Program-made: the position numbers and the translations under genes
Notes under the pieces: generated by a model
The model's input: the letters and a program-made list of their open reading frames with translations, nothing else
Database searches by the model: none
Told to the model about the DNA's origin: nothing
Assembly: GCA_035489715.1 (NCBI GenBank)
Contig: DATHAP010000075.1
Coordinates: 1 to 33,918, forward strand
DNA: 33,918 nt
Reading direction: 5' to 3'
From: Actinomycetes bacterium
Lineage (GTDB): Bacteria; Actinomycetota; Actinomycetes; JACCUZ01
Shown: positions 25,389-32,689 of the stretch, one piece after another
How the letters are laid out: every line of letters starts with the position of its first letter
Position numbering within the stretch: the first letter of the stretch is position 1

Positions 25389-25655
25389 ATGGCCGACCAC
25401 CGGCACGACCACTCCGGCTGGCGGCCGGTCCCGGTTCTCCCGTACCTCGACGCGACGGCGACCACGGCGTTCTGGACCGCGCTCGGCTTCCGGGTCAGCG
25501 ACGGCTCGCCGGACGGCACGCCCTACCTGCTGGCCGTGCGCGAGGGTGCCGAGCTGCACTTCCGTTCGCTGCCCGAGGTCAAGCCGTGGGGGCTGCGCGA
25601 GATGACCGTGGTCGACCCGGCCGGCACCCTGGTGCGGCTGGCGGAGTCGGCCTGA
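25389..25655 (+). CDS. Short VOC/glyoxalase-like protein
   Basis: The 88-residue protein has the vicinal-oxygen-chelate pattern: VPVLPYLDATATTAFWTALGFRV, YLLAVREGAELHF and a final strand MTVVDPAGTLVRL, as in bleomycin-resistance and glyoxalase-like proteins. It is shorter than the usual 115-130 residues: the loop before the last strands is compressed. The N-terminus is histidine-rich (ADHRHDHSGW). The ATG has GGGAGGAC upstream and lies 15 nt after nadA, so it is probably co-transcribed. Substrate unknown; a binding protein is as likely as an enzyme. It is convergent with pspAB, 18 bp apart. Confidence 0.75.
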   Translation: MADHRHDHSGWRPVPVLPYLDATATTAFWTALGFRVSDGSPDGTPYLLAVREGAELHFRSLPEVKPWGLREMTVVDPAGTLVRLAESA

Positions 25656-25673
25656 CGACGTACGGACGTCGGC

Positions 25674-26255
25674 TCAGAGGCCGGGCGCACCCCACACCGG
25701 GAACCACCGCGACAGGTCCGGCTCGACGGGCAGGTCGCTGCCCAGCGCCCCGCGCACCTGCAGCTCGAACGCCGTGTCGCGCTGCTGCTGGTCACCGGTC
25801 GGCGCGAAGGGGTAGAACGTGCTGCGCTTGAACAGGTAGACCAGCCCCAGCCGGCGCCCGTCGTCGCCGGTGAAGCCGACCAGCGAGCACAGCAGCGACG
25901 GCCCGAAGCCGTTGTCGACCAGGGTGCTGTTGACCGCGTGCAGGTCGGTGACCAGGCCGGCGACGCCGTCGAGGTCGGCGGGGTCGTGGCGCACCAGCAG
26001 CCAGGTGTAGCCGAAGGAGTCGACGCTGCGTTCGACCGCCGGTGTGCCGTCGGCCGCCAGCAGCCGCTCCGCCTCGGCGACCGACCCGGCCGAGGCACCG
26101 CCCTCGGCGGCCCGGAAGGCGACCGAGCCCAGCCCTGTGGGTCGCAGGCCGGTCGCCGACTCCAGGGTCAGGGCCGCTCCCGGGACGGCGAACAGCGCGT
26201 CCAGCCCGGCGGCCGGCGGCGTGCTGCGGCCGAGCAGCCGGCCCAGCCAGCTCAC
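25674..26255 (-). CDS. pspAB: PspA-associated protein PspAB
   Basis: The 193-residue protein matches PspAB, a component found with PspA, PspAA and HtpX in actinobacteria and some cyanobacteria. It begins MSWLGRLLGRS, a short amphipathic segment, and contains FRAAEGG, DSFGYTWLLVRHDPADLDGVAGLVTDLHAVN and GLVYLFKRSTFYPFAPTGDQQRD-type text, ending in SRWFPVWGAPGL. No catalytic motif is visible. The GTG overlaps the htpX stop by 4 nt, so it is the last gene of a tightly coupled four-gene operon. The molecular role is unknown; association with the membrane-stress response is inferred from the operon. Confidence 0.87.
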   Translation of the reverse strand: MSWLGRLLGRSTPPAAGLDALFAVPGAALTLESATGLRPTGLGSVAFRAAEGGASAGSVAEAERLLAADGTPAVERSVDSFGYTWLLVRHDPADLDGVAGLVTDLHAVNSTLVDNGFGPSLLCSLVGFTGDDGRRLGLVYLFKRSTFYPFAPTGDQQQRDTAFELQVRGALGSDLPVEPDLSRWFPVWGAPGL

Positions 26256-27157
26256 GTGGTGGGGCGGCCGAGCTGGGCCGAGATGCTGCCCAGCTGCTCC
26301 AGCCGGCGCTCGAGCGTCGGGTGGGTCGAGAACAGCGACGACAGGCTGAAGCCGCTCGCGATCGCCGGCGCGAAGAAGAAGGCGTTGTAGGGCTCGGCCT
26401 CGCGCAGGTCGCGGTTGGGGATCCGGCCCATCTCACCGGTGATCTTCGTGAGGGCCGACGCGAGCGCCGACGGCTGGCCGGTGAGGAAGGCCCCGGCGCG
26501 GTCGGCCGACAGCTCCCGGTAGCGCGACAGGGCGCGGGTCAGCACGAAGCTCAGCGCGTAGACCACGATGCTCACCAGCAGCACGATCAGCACCACGGGA
26601 GCGCCGTTCTGGTCCCGCCCGCCGCGACGGCCCAGACCGCTGAACAGCACGATCCGGGTCAGGAACCCGGCGAGCACGCCGACCACGGAGGCGACCGTCA
26701 TCACGGTCACGTCGCGGTGCGCGACGTGCGACAGCTCGTGGGCGAGCACACCCTCCAGCTCGCGCTCGTCGAGCCGCTTCATGAGCCCGGACGTCGCGCA
26801 GACCACAGCGCGCTGGGGAGTCCGGCCGGTGGCGAACGCGTTGGGCACGTCGGTGTCGGCGATCGCCACAGTGGGCTTCGGCATGTCGGACAGGGCGCAC
26901 AGCCGGTCGACGATGCCGTGCAGCTGCGGCGCCTCCTCGGGGGTCACCACCCGACCGTTCATGGCGTAGAGCGCGATCCGGTCGGAGAAGAACCACTGGG
27001 CGAACAGCGCACCGCCGGCGATGACCAGCCCCAGGCCGAGACCCACCTGGGTCGTGACGACGGCGATCAGCGCGACGTAGAGCAGGCCGAGCAGGAACAT
27101 CGTGAGGCCCATCCGGGCGGTCAGGCCTCGGTCGGGCAGGTATCGCGAGCGGGCCAT
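26252..27157 (-). CDS. htpX: HtpX-type membrane zinc metalloprotease (M48)
   Basis: HtpX degrades misfolded membrane proteins. The 301-residue protein has two N-terminal helices (about 15-55), the zinc motif HELSH (140-144) and a third ligand in RELSAD (E215), with two further helices between (about 152-172 and 187-207). ATG overlaps the pspAA stop by one base (TGATG) and its own stop overlaps pspAB by 4 nt. The operon places it with the PspA system, so it probably acts in envelope quality control. Length and motifs are complete. Confidence 0.95.
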   Translation of the reverse strand: MARSRYLPDRGLTARMGLTMFLLGLLYVALIAVVTTQVGLGLGLVIAGGALFAQWFFSDRIALYAMNGRVVTPEEAPQLHGIVDRLCALSDMPKPTVAIADTDVPNAFATGRTPQRAVVCATSGLMKRLDERELEGVLAHELSHVAHRDVTVMTVASVVGVLAGFLTRIVLFSGLGRRGGRDQNGAPVVLIVLLVSIVVYALSFVLTRALSRYRELSADRAGAFLTGQPSALASALTKITGEMGRIPNRDLREAEPYNAFFFAPAIASGFSLSSLFSTHPTLERRLEQLGSISAQLGRPTT

Positions 27158-27444
27158 CAGCCGGGGATGAGCCCCTCGGCCGTGTCGGTCAGCATCGCGC
27201 GGACCTCCTCGAGCGTCGCGTCGTCGGAGGGCAGCAGCGCGTCGGACTCGACTAGCTCCTCGTCGGCGAGCGGCTCCCCCAGGGTACGTACCTGGGCGAG
27301 CAGGTCGGCGAGGGCGGACCGGAAGCCCGCCTCGTCGCCCGCCTCGACGGCTCGCTCGAGCCCGCTGTCGAGACCGTTGAGCAGCTCGGCGTGCGTGTCG
27401 TCGACGCGGAGCTGGCCCTCGCCGCCCAGGATGCGCACGATCAC
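27157..27444 (-). CDS. pspAA: PspA-associated protein PspAA
   Basis: The 95-residue acidic protein begins MIVRILGGEGQLRVDD, the typical PspAA start, and continues as a helical domain rich in Glu, Asp and Leu (NGLDSGLERAVEAGDEAGFRSALADLLAQVR), ending in LTDTAEGLIPG. It is the small partner found after PspA in actinobacteria. The GTG overlaps the pspA stop as GTGA. No enzyme motif is present; a role as adaptor or modulator of PspA is inferred from its constant association. Confidence 0.88.
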   Translation of the reverse strand: MIVRILGGEGQLRVDDTHAELLNGLDSGLERAVEAGDEAGFRSALADLLAQVRTLGEPLADEELVESDALLPSDDATLEEVRAMLTDTAEGLIPG

Positions 27445-28250
27445 GGCCGGTCCCCTTCGGTCCTGGCCGGCTCGGCCGGGGCCGCCTCGGCGACCGGTGC
27501 ACCGGTCGCGTCCGACGTGCCGCCAGCCTCGATCGCGTCCGGCGCCTTGCCGGCACCGAGCTCGCCCTTGAGCCGGGCCAGCTCGAGCTCCACGTCGCTC
27601 TGGCTGGACATCCGCTCCAGCTCGGCGGTGATGTCGTCCTTCGCGGTGCCGCTGGCGTCGTCGAGGGCGCCGCTGGCGAGCAGCTCGTCGATGGCCCCGG
27701 CCCGGGCCTGCATGCTCTGGGTCTTGTCCTCGGCCCGCTGGACCGCCAGCCCGACGTCGCCCATCTCCTCGCTGATGCCGGAGAAGGCCTCGCCGATCTT
27801 GGTCTGCGCCTCGGCGGCGGTGTAGGTCGCCTTGATCGTCTCCTTGCGGGTGCGGAACGCGTCGACCTTGGCCTGCAGCCGCTGCGAGGCGAGGACGAGC
27901 TTCTCCTCCTCGGCCTGCAGCGCGGCATGCTGGGCGGCCAGGTCCTGCTGCTGCTGCTGGACGCCGGAGCGCCGGGTCAGAGCCTCGCGGGCCAGGTCCT
28001 CGCGACCGGCGCCGAGCGCCTGCCGGCTCTGGGTCTCGAGCTTGTCCGACTGCTGCTGCAGCTGGGCCTGCTGGAGCTCGAGCCGCTTGCGCGAGGTGGC
28101 GACGTCGGCGACGCCGCGGCGCACCTTCTGCAGCATCTCGAGCTGGCGCTCGTAGGAGTAGTCCAGGGTCTCGCGCGGGTCCTCGGCCCGGTCGAGCGCC
28201 TTGTTGGCCTTGGCACTGAAGATCATCTTGAGCCGCTTCATGAAGCTCAT
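27441..28250 (-). CDS. pspA: PspA/IM30 (ESCRT-III-like) membrane-stress protein
   Basis: PspA proteins polymerise on the inner face of the membrane, keep it sealed under stress and support proton-motive force. The 269-residue protein has an N-terminal amphipathic helix (MSFMKRLKMIFSAKANKAL), the PspA_IM30 coiled coil (about 20-210) with long Gln, Leu and Arg heptads, and a flexible C-terminal tail rich in Ala, Pro and Glu (about 220-269). It leads the pspA-pspAA-htpX-pspAB operon, all with 1-4 nt overlaps. A TAGGGT -10 box lies about 65 nt upstream. No pspB, pspC or pspF is near; control probably comes from elsewhere. Confidence 0.95.
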   Translation of the reverse strand: MSFMKRLKMIFSAKANKALDRAEDPRETLDYSYERQLEMLQKVRRGVADVATSRKRLELQQAQLQQQSDKLETQSRQALGAGREDLAREALTRRSGVQQQQQDLAAQHAALQAEEEKLVLASQRLQAKVDAFRTRKETIKATYTAAEAQTKIGEAFSGISEEMGDVGLAVQRAEDKTQSMQARAGAIDELLASGALDDASGTAKDDITAELERMSSQSDVELELARLKGELGAGKAPDAIEAGGTSDATGAPVAEAAPAEPARTEGDRP

Positions 28251-28314
28251 CGACCGCACTGCCCCCTCACTGGGACGTGGGACGGGGCGACCTGCACCGT
28301 CCACTCGTGATCCC

Positions 28315-28320
28315 ACCCTA
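28315..28320 (-). promoter_or_regulatory. Predicted -10 box (TAGGGT) of the psp operon
   Basis: TAGGGT on the minus strand, 64 nt before the pspA ATG, would leave a leader of about 58 nt carrying GAGGGGG. No clear -35 element or sigma-E-like GGAAC motif is evident at the expected distance. Confidence 0.45.
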
Positions 28321-28405
28321 GGACGCCCGACGAGCGGTCGGCGGCCGGAGTTCCCGGGGGCCGGGTGACCGGTGTTCCCCTGCCGGGCGGGACACGACCG
28401 GCCGG

Positions 28406-28411
28406 TAAGGT
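28406..28411 (+). promoter_or_regulatory. Predicted -10 box (TAAGGT) of a leaderless gene
   Basis: TAAGGT ends 6 nt before the GTG at 28418. The same hexamer and spacing precede the ankyrin gene at 30897. Confidence 0.55.
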
Positions 28412-28417
28412 GGCCGG

Positions 28418-29008
28418 GTGTTCGGACGCAGCAAGGAGTCGACGGCGCCGGCCGCCGACCCGGCGGGCGACGACGCGACCAAGGCGGGCGGCAAGGGCCG
28501 CCCCACGCCCAAGCGACGCGAGGTCGAGAAGGGACGCCGGCGCGCGATCACCGCGCCCCGCGACCGCAAGGAGGCCGCCAAGCAGTCCCGCGAGCGGCAG
28601 CGCGACGAGCGCACCAGGTCGATGCAGGCCCTGCGCGCCGGCGACGAGCGTCACCTGCCGGCCCGCGACCGCGGCCCGGTCAAGAAGTACGCCCGCGACC
28701 TGGTCGACGCCCGGCGCTCCGTCGCCGAGTTCTTCCTGCCGCTGGCCCTGCTCATCTTCGTCCTGACGATCGTCCCGGTGCCCGCGCTGCAGCTCGCGGG
28801 CTCCTACCTGTGGCTGGCTCTGGTCGTCATGGTGGTCGTCGACTCAGTCGTGCTGGTGATGCGGCTGCGCCGCGGCCTGGCCCGCAGCTACCCCGACGAG
28901 AGCCACCGCGGGGCGGTGCCCTACGCGCTGATGCGCAGCATGCAGATCCGCCGGTTCCGGCTGCCGCCGCCGCGGCTGCGCTCCGGGCGCCGCCGCGCCC
29001 GCGGGTGA
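28418..29008 (+). CDS. DUF3043 membrane protein
   Basis: The 196-residue protein fits DUF3043, a family confined to actinobacteria. A highly charged cytoplasmic N-terminus (about 1-100: many Lys, Arg, Asp; PKRREVEKGRRRAITAPRDRK) is followed by two membrane helices (about 105-121 and 129-148) and a basic tail (RRFRLPPPRLRSGRRRARG). Function is unknown. The GTG start is set by the TAAGGT box 6 nt upstream and there is no Shine-Dalgarno sequence. The stop overlaps the methyltransferase start as GTGA, so the two are coupled. It is divergent from pspA (167 bp), a conserved-looking arrangement that might connect it to envelope stress. Confidence 0.85.
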   Translation: MFGRSKESTAPAADPAGDDATKAGGKGRPTPKRREVEKGRRRAITAPRDRKEAAKQSRERQRDERTRSMQALRAGDERHLPARDRGPVKKYARDLVDARRSVAEFFLPLALLIFVLTIVPVPALQLAGSYLWLALVVMVVVDSVVLVMRLRRGLARSYPDESHRGAVPYALMRSMQIRRFRLPPPRLRSGRRRARG

Positions 29009-29853
29009 CCGGCTCCCCCTCTTCGACCGGCTCGACCCCCGGCTTCGAGCCGGGCCGTGACCTGTGGCTCGCCCGGCTCGGCAACCTGCGCAACGTCGTG
29101 CGCCAGCACCTCGTCGCGACCCAGCTCGACGCGGCACGGCGCGACCTCCTCGGCGACCGCGGGGACCGTCCGCTCACCGTGCTCGACGTCGGCGCCGGCC
29201 AGGGCACCCAGGCGCTGCGGCTGGCCCGCGAGGGGCACCGGGTGACCGCGGTCGACATCGCCGAGGACATGCTGGCGCCGTTCCGCGCCGCGCTCGAGTC
29301 GGAGCCGCCAGCGGTACGTCGTCAGGTCACGCTGAAGGTCGGGGACGTGCGCGACCTGCCGGGTGAGGCGACGGCGACCGGCCTGACGACGTACGACCTG
29401 GTGCTGTGCCACGGCGTGCTGATGTACCTCGACGACCCCGGCCGGGCGCTGGCCGGGCTGGCCGCGGCGACCGCGCCGGGTGGCGTGCTGTCGCTGGTCG
29501 CCCGTAACCGCGAGGCGATGGCGTTGCGGCACGCGATGCGTCGGCAGTGGGCGGAGGCTCTCGAGGCCTTCGACGCGACCGGCTACGTCAACGAGCTCGG
29601 CGTGGCCGCCCGGGCCGACAACGTCGACGACCTGACCCGCCGGCTGGCCGGGCACGGCCTGGCCGTCGAGCGCTGGCACGGCGTCCGGGTGCTCAGCGAC
29701 GGCGTACCCCTGGACGAGCCGGTGCCCCCGCCGGACGAGCTGGTGGACCTGCTGGCCGCCGAGGAGCGCGCCGGGCGCACCGACCCCTACCGCGGGGTCG
29801 GACCGCTGGTGCACCTGCTCGCCCGGCGCCGGCTGGTCAACGCTCCCGACTGA
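29005..29853 (+). CDS. Class I SAM-dependent methyltransferase
   Basis: The 282-residue protein has the Rossmann methyltransferase motifs: motif I LDVGAGQGTQAL (60-71), acidic end of strand two VTAVDIAEDML (D84), motif II-like VGDVRDLPG, motif IV DLVLCHGVLMYLDD and motif V GGVLSLVARN. The pattern resembles SmtA/CmoM-like methyltransferases that act on tRNA or small molecules; the text CHGVLMYLDDPGRAL is reminiscent of that group. The substrate cannot be assigned. The GTG overlaps the DUF3043 stop. It ends 6 bp before the convergent aldo/keto reductase stop. Confidence 0.87.
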   Translation: MTGSPSSTGSTPGFEPGRDLWLARLGNLRNVVRQHLVATQLDAARRDLLGDRGDRPLTVLDVGAGQGTQALRLAREGHRVTAVDIAEDMLAPFRAALESEPPAVRRQVTLKVGDVRDLPGEATATGLTTYDLVLCHGVLMYLDDPGRALAGLAAATAPGGVLSLVARNREAMALRHAMRRQWAEALEAFDATGYVNELGVAARADNVDDLTRRLAGHGLAVERWHGVRVLSDGVPLDEPVPPPDELVDLLAAEERAGRTDPYRGVGPLVHLLARRRLVNAPD

Positions 29854-29859
29854 CGACAG

Positions 29860-30873
29860 TCACTCGGTCGGGCGGCGCTGCGGCACGTTCTTCGCCGTCA
29901 TCGCCGGGTCGTGCTCCACGACGTCGCCGAGCACCGCGTCGATCCGCTTCATCGCGTCGACCGGTATCTCCACACCGGCCGCCTTGACGTTCTCCGTGAC
30001 CTGCTCCGGCCGGGAGGCGCCGATGATGGCCGAGGCGACGTTGTCGTTCTGCAGCACCCAGGCGACGGCCAGCTGGGCCATCGTCAGGTCGAGCTCGTCG
30101 GCTACCCGCTTGAGGTCCTGGACGCGGCGCAGGACGTCGTCGTTCATGAACCGCGAGATCATGTCGGCGCCGCCCTTCTCGTCGGTGGCCCGCGAGCCGG
30201 CCGGCGGCTCCTGGCCGGGCACGTACTTGCCGGTGAGCACGCCCTGGGCGATCGGCGACCAGACGATCTGCGAGACGCCGAGCTCGCGGCAGGCCGGCAC
30301 GACCTCGCCCTCGATGACCCGCCAGAGCATGGAGTACTGCGGCTGCGAGGAGATCAGCTGGATGCCGAGGTCCTGCGCGAGCTCGTGCCCGGCCCGGATC
30401 TGCTCGGCGGTCCACTCACTGACGCCGATGTAGAGCGCCTTGCCCGAGCGGACGACGTCGGCGAAGGCCTGCATCGTCTCCTCGAGCGGCGTCTCGGTGT
30501 CGTAGCGGTGAGCCTGGTAGAGGTCGACGTAGTCGGTCTGCAGCCGCGGCAGCGAGGCATCGATCGACTCGCGGATGTGCTTGCGGGACAGGCCGACGTC
30601 GTTGGGGCCGCCCGGCCCCGTCGGCCAGTAGACCTTGGTGAAGATCTCCAGCGACTGCCGCCGCTCGCCCTTCAACGCGTCGCCCAGGACCGTCTCCGCC
30701 TTGGTGTTGGCGTAGACGTCGGCGGTGTCGAAGGTCGTGATGCCGGCGTCGAGAGCGGCGCGGACGCAGGCGACCGCCGCCTCGTTCTCGACCTGGGAGC
30801 CGTGGGTCAGCCAGTTGCCGTAGGTGATCTCGGAGATCTTCAGGCCACTGTTGCCGAGGTATCTGAAGCGCAT
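29860..30873 (-). CDS. Aldo/keto reductase, Kv-beta-like subgroup
   Basis: An NADPH-dependent oxidoreductase of 337 residues with a TIM-barrel fold. The catalytic tetrad is complete: D49 and Y54 (TFDTADVYAN), K80 (IFTKVYW) and H122 (LYQAHRYD). NADPH-binding text near the C-terminus reads SAIIGASRPEQVTENV. It begins MRFRYLGNSGLKIS, the usual start of voltage-gated K-channel-beta-like AKRs. The physiological substrate is unknown; such enzymes often detoxify aldehydes. A TAGGGT box 7 nt before the ATG points to a leaderless mRNA. The start lies 23 bp from that of the divergent ankyrin gene. Confidence 0.93.
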   Translation of the reverse strand: MRFRYLGNSGLKISEITYGNWLTHGSQVENEAAVACVRAALDAGITTFDTADVYANTKAETVLGDALKGERRQSLEIFTKVYWPTGPGGPNDVGLSRKHIRESIDASLPRLQTDYVDLYQAHRYDTETPLEETMQAFADVVRSGKALYIGVSEWTAEQIRAGHELAQDLGIQLISSQPQYSMLWRVIEGEVVPACRELGVSQIVWSPIAQGVLTGKYVPGQEPPAGSRATDEKGGADMISRFMNDDVLRRVQDLKRVADELDLTMAQLAVAWVLQNDNVASAIIGASRPEQVTENVKAAGVEIPVDAMKRIDAVLGDVVEHDPAMTAKNVPQRRPTE

Positions 30874-30880
30874 GGACCCG

Positions 30881-30890
30881 ACCCTAAGGT
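30881..30890. promoter_or_regulatory. Two overlapping divergent -10 boxes (TAGGGT minus, TAAGGT plus)
   Basis: ACCCTAAGGT contains TAGGGT on the minus strand (30881-30886), 7 nt before the AKR ATG, and TAAGGT on the plus strand (30885-30890), 6 nt before the ankyrin GTG. The hexamers share two base pairs, so the two promoters probably exclude each other. Confidence 0.55.
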
Positions 30891-30896
30891 GACCGG

Positions 30897-31712
30897 GTGC
30901 GCGTCGCGGAGGCGGTGGTGGGAGCGGTGGTCGCGACGCTGGCCGTCGCGGTCGTCGCCGGGTGCTCGTCGGCCGGTGGTGACAGCTCCTCGGGGCGTAC
31001 GTCCGACAGTGCTCGACCGACGACGTCCGCCACGTCCCCGACGACGTCGGCGGGCACCACGTCCACCAGCGCAGCACCGGCCACGTCGGGACCGCTGGTC
31101 CGCAACCTGGCACTCGACCCGCCGCTGATCCGCGCGGCCCGGCGCGGCGAGCCCGACCGGGTGCGTGCCCTGCTCGCCCGCGGCGCCTCGGTGCGGGCGC
31201 GCGACGACCGCGGCCGCACGGCGCTCGTGGCGGCTGCCTACGAGAACAACGTCCGGGTGGCCGGCGTGCTCGTCGAGGCGGGTGCCGACGTGAACCGCAA
31301 GGACGACACCGTGCAGAGCGCCTACCTGATCGCGACCAGCGAGGTGGGTGACGACACCCGGCTGCTGGACCTGACCCTCGCCGCCGGCGGCGACGTGCGC
31401 AGCCTGGACAGCTTCCACGGTACCGGGCTGATCCGGGCCGCCGACCGCGGCTACCCCGGGGTGGTGCGGCGGCTGCTGGCGACCGACATCCGGGTCGACC
31501 ACGTCAACGAGCTCGGCTGGACCGCGCTGCACGAGGCGGTGATCCTCGGCGACGGCAGCCGGCGCTACGTCCGGGTGGTCCGCCTGCTCGTCGAGGCCGG
31601 CGCCGACGCCAACAAGCCGTCGCGGCGGGACGGCGTACGGCCGCTGCAGCACGCCACCAGTCGCGGCTACGACGAGATCGCCCGGGTGCTGCGCGCCGCC
31701 GGCGCCCGCTGA
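30897..31712 (+). CDS. Ankyrin-repeat lipoprotein
   Basis: The 271-residue protein has a lipoprotein signal peptide (lipobox VVAGC, C23), a Ser/Thr-rich linker (about 24-66), then about five ankyrin repeats to the end. Clear repeat text includes PPLIRAARRGEPDRVRALLARGASV, DRGRTALVAAAYENN, GWTALHEAVILGD and RDGVRPLQHATSRGYDEIARVL. It would sit on the outer face of the membrane as a protein-binding module; the partner is unknown. Exported ankyrin proteins beside oxidoreductases or catalases are known, but a link with the divergent AKR is only suggested by position. The start GTG follows TAAGGT by 6 nt. Confidence 0.9.
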   Translation: MRVAEAVVGAVVATLAVAVVAGCSSAGGDSSSGRTSDSARPTTSATSPTTSAGTTSTSAAPATSGPLVRNLALDPPLIRAARRGEPDRVRALLARGASVRARDDRGRTALVAAAYENNVRVAGVLVEAGADVNRKDDTVQSAYLIATSEVGDDTRLLDLTLAAGGDVRSLDSFHGTGLIRAADRGYPGVVRRLLATDIRVDHVNELGWTALHEAVILGDGSRRYVRVVRLLVEAGADANKPSRRDGVRPLQHATSRGYDEIARVLRAAGAR

Positions 31713-32074
31713 GCAGCAGGTTGCGCGAATGACCGGCGTATCGGGCATCCGGCACTTCCATTGCCCTGTCGTCTCCTGGTCGGCGGGCTCGGTGATCGTT
31801 GCCCAGCCACACATTGGCCCTGTGCACGTGGCGCGCACTTGAGACATCGAGCGTGGCATGCCAGCCGTCAATGGCAGCCGTCGACGCACTGTGGTATCAG
31901 GAGACGATCTCGGTTGACGTGCGAGCCGAGCGGTCTCGCCAGTGGCTTGACTGCCTGACCCCACCGTTGCGCGTGGTGACTGCTCAGGCGGGATGGTCGG
32001 CGCGCCCGTCGCAGCGGACCCAGGCGTGTCAGCAGGACGCGGCTGGCGCCGGCTGAGGACGGCAGTCTCGCCCG
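31713..32074. other. Gene-poor spacer of different composition
   Basis: About 360 bp with visibly lower GC content and weaker third-position bias than the neighbours. Short open frames exist on both strands, but none has a start site, codon bias or recognisable domain. No inverted terminal repeats or transposase remnants could be identified. It may be an old insertion scar, an untranslated 3' region of the ankyrin gene, or a small-RNA locus. Confidence 0.5.
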
Positions 32075-32210
32075 CTCCGGAGGCGGATCGCGGTCACTTC
32101 ACCGCGGATCGTCTCCGGAGGGTCGCCGGCGCAGGGGTGGACGTCTCCGGAGGGTCGCCGGCGCAGGGGTGGACGTCCGCTGCGGCCCTGCACCGCGGAC
32201 GTCTCCGGAG
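32075..32210. repeat. Tandem 32-bp repeats and four CTCCGGAG palindromes
   Basis: A 32-bp unit (GTCTCCGGAGGGTCGCCGGC followed by GCAGGGGTGGAC) occurs twice exactly and head to tail at 32111-32142 and 32143-32174. The perfect 8-bp palindrome CTCCGGAG occurs four times (32075, 32113, 32145, 32203). GTCCGC/GCGGAC flanks 32175-32200. The array lies between the ankyrin gene and the stop of the small minus-strand gene, so it could act as a folded 3' end or protein-binding array. Confidence 0.8.
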
Positions 32211-32213
32211 CGG

Positions 32214-32417
32214 TTACTCGGCCGGGTGCAGGCTCATCGGGCCGTAGACCACCCGGTCGCCCTCGAGCAGGCTGACCTGGTCGACGCCCTCGGCGAGCAG
32301 CTCCTGCCAGGCCTCCCCCACCCACGACTCGGCGTCGGCCTGGCTGGGGAACCGGTCGCCGCCGGCCCGCTCGACGACGGTGCCGTCGGCGGCCTCGAAG
32401 CGCCATGCGTAGCTCAT
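32214..32417 (-). CDS. Small conserved actinobacterial hypothetical protein
   Basis: The 67-residue protein begins MSYAWRFEAADGTVVE and ends VVYGPMSLHPAE, with a helical middle (FPSQADAESWVGEAWQELLAEGV). This layout recurs in actinobacterial genomes as a short uncharacterised protein. There are no cysteines, signal or membrane segments, and no function is known. AGGGAGGA lies 7 nt before the ATG, a strong ribosome site, and the stop is TAA, rare here. A TACGGT box at 32443-32448 on the minus strand may be its -10, inside the spacer of the divergent B12-leader promoter. Confidence 0.8.
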   Translation of the reverse strand: MSYAWRFEAADGTVVERAGGDRFPSQADAESWVGEAWQELLAEGVDQVSLLEGDRVVYGPMSLHPAE

Positions 32418-32434
32418 CCGGGTCCTCCCTGCTT

Positions 32435-32464
32435 TTGACGGGACCGTACCCGCCGTGGTCTAGT
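32435..32464 (+). promoter_or_regulatory. Predicted promoter of the cobalamin-riboswitch transcript
   Basis: TTGACG (32435-32440), an 18-nt spacer and TCTAGT (32459-32464), with TG one base before the -10 (extended -10). It is the best -35/-10 pair in the window. Transcription should start near 32471, just before the aptamer. Confidence 0.6.
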
Positions 32465-32479
32465 CCGAGCTGCCGGCAC

Positions 32480-32640
32480 CTGTCGGCACACAACTGCAGA
32501 CGCGCCCGTGCAGGGGAAGCCGGTCCGAAGCCGGCACTGACCCGCAACCGTAGGCCGCAGCCCCCTGGTCACCGACCGGACGAGGGTCCCGCGGCGAGTC
32601 GGAACACCTGCCCAGGCGTGAGCGGCTCCTCTCATTCCGT
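32480..32640 (+). ncRNA. Cobalamin (B12) riboswitch aptamer
   Basis: The conserved B12-riboswitch core is present. GTGCAGGGGAAGCCGGT starts at 32508, the GCCGG...CCGGC helix follows, and the B12-box-like CTGACCCGCAACCGTAGG occupies about 32536-32553. The 3' block CGAGTCGGAACACCTGCC is at about 32595-32612. These match the RF00174 class in order and spacing. The outer ends are approximate. When adenosylcobalamin or another cobalamin binds, expression of the downstream gene is expected to fall, as is usual for B12 uptake genes. Confidence 0.9.
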
Positions 32641-32689
32641 CGAGGTATGCGGGGCGGAGCCCGGACCCACCCCGGGTTCCCGGACCTCA

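Noticed and set aside
31799-32056. An 85-codon plus-strand frame in the spacer
   Set aside because: No ribosome site, no -10 box at the leaderless distance, no codon-position GC bias and no recognisable domain.
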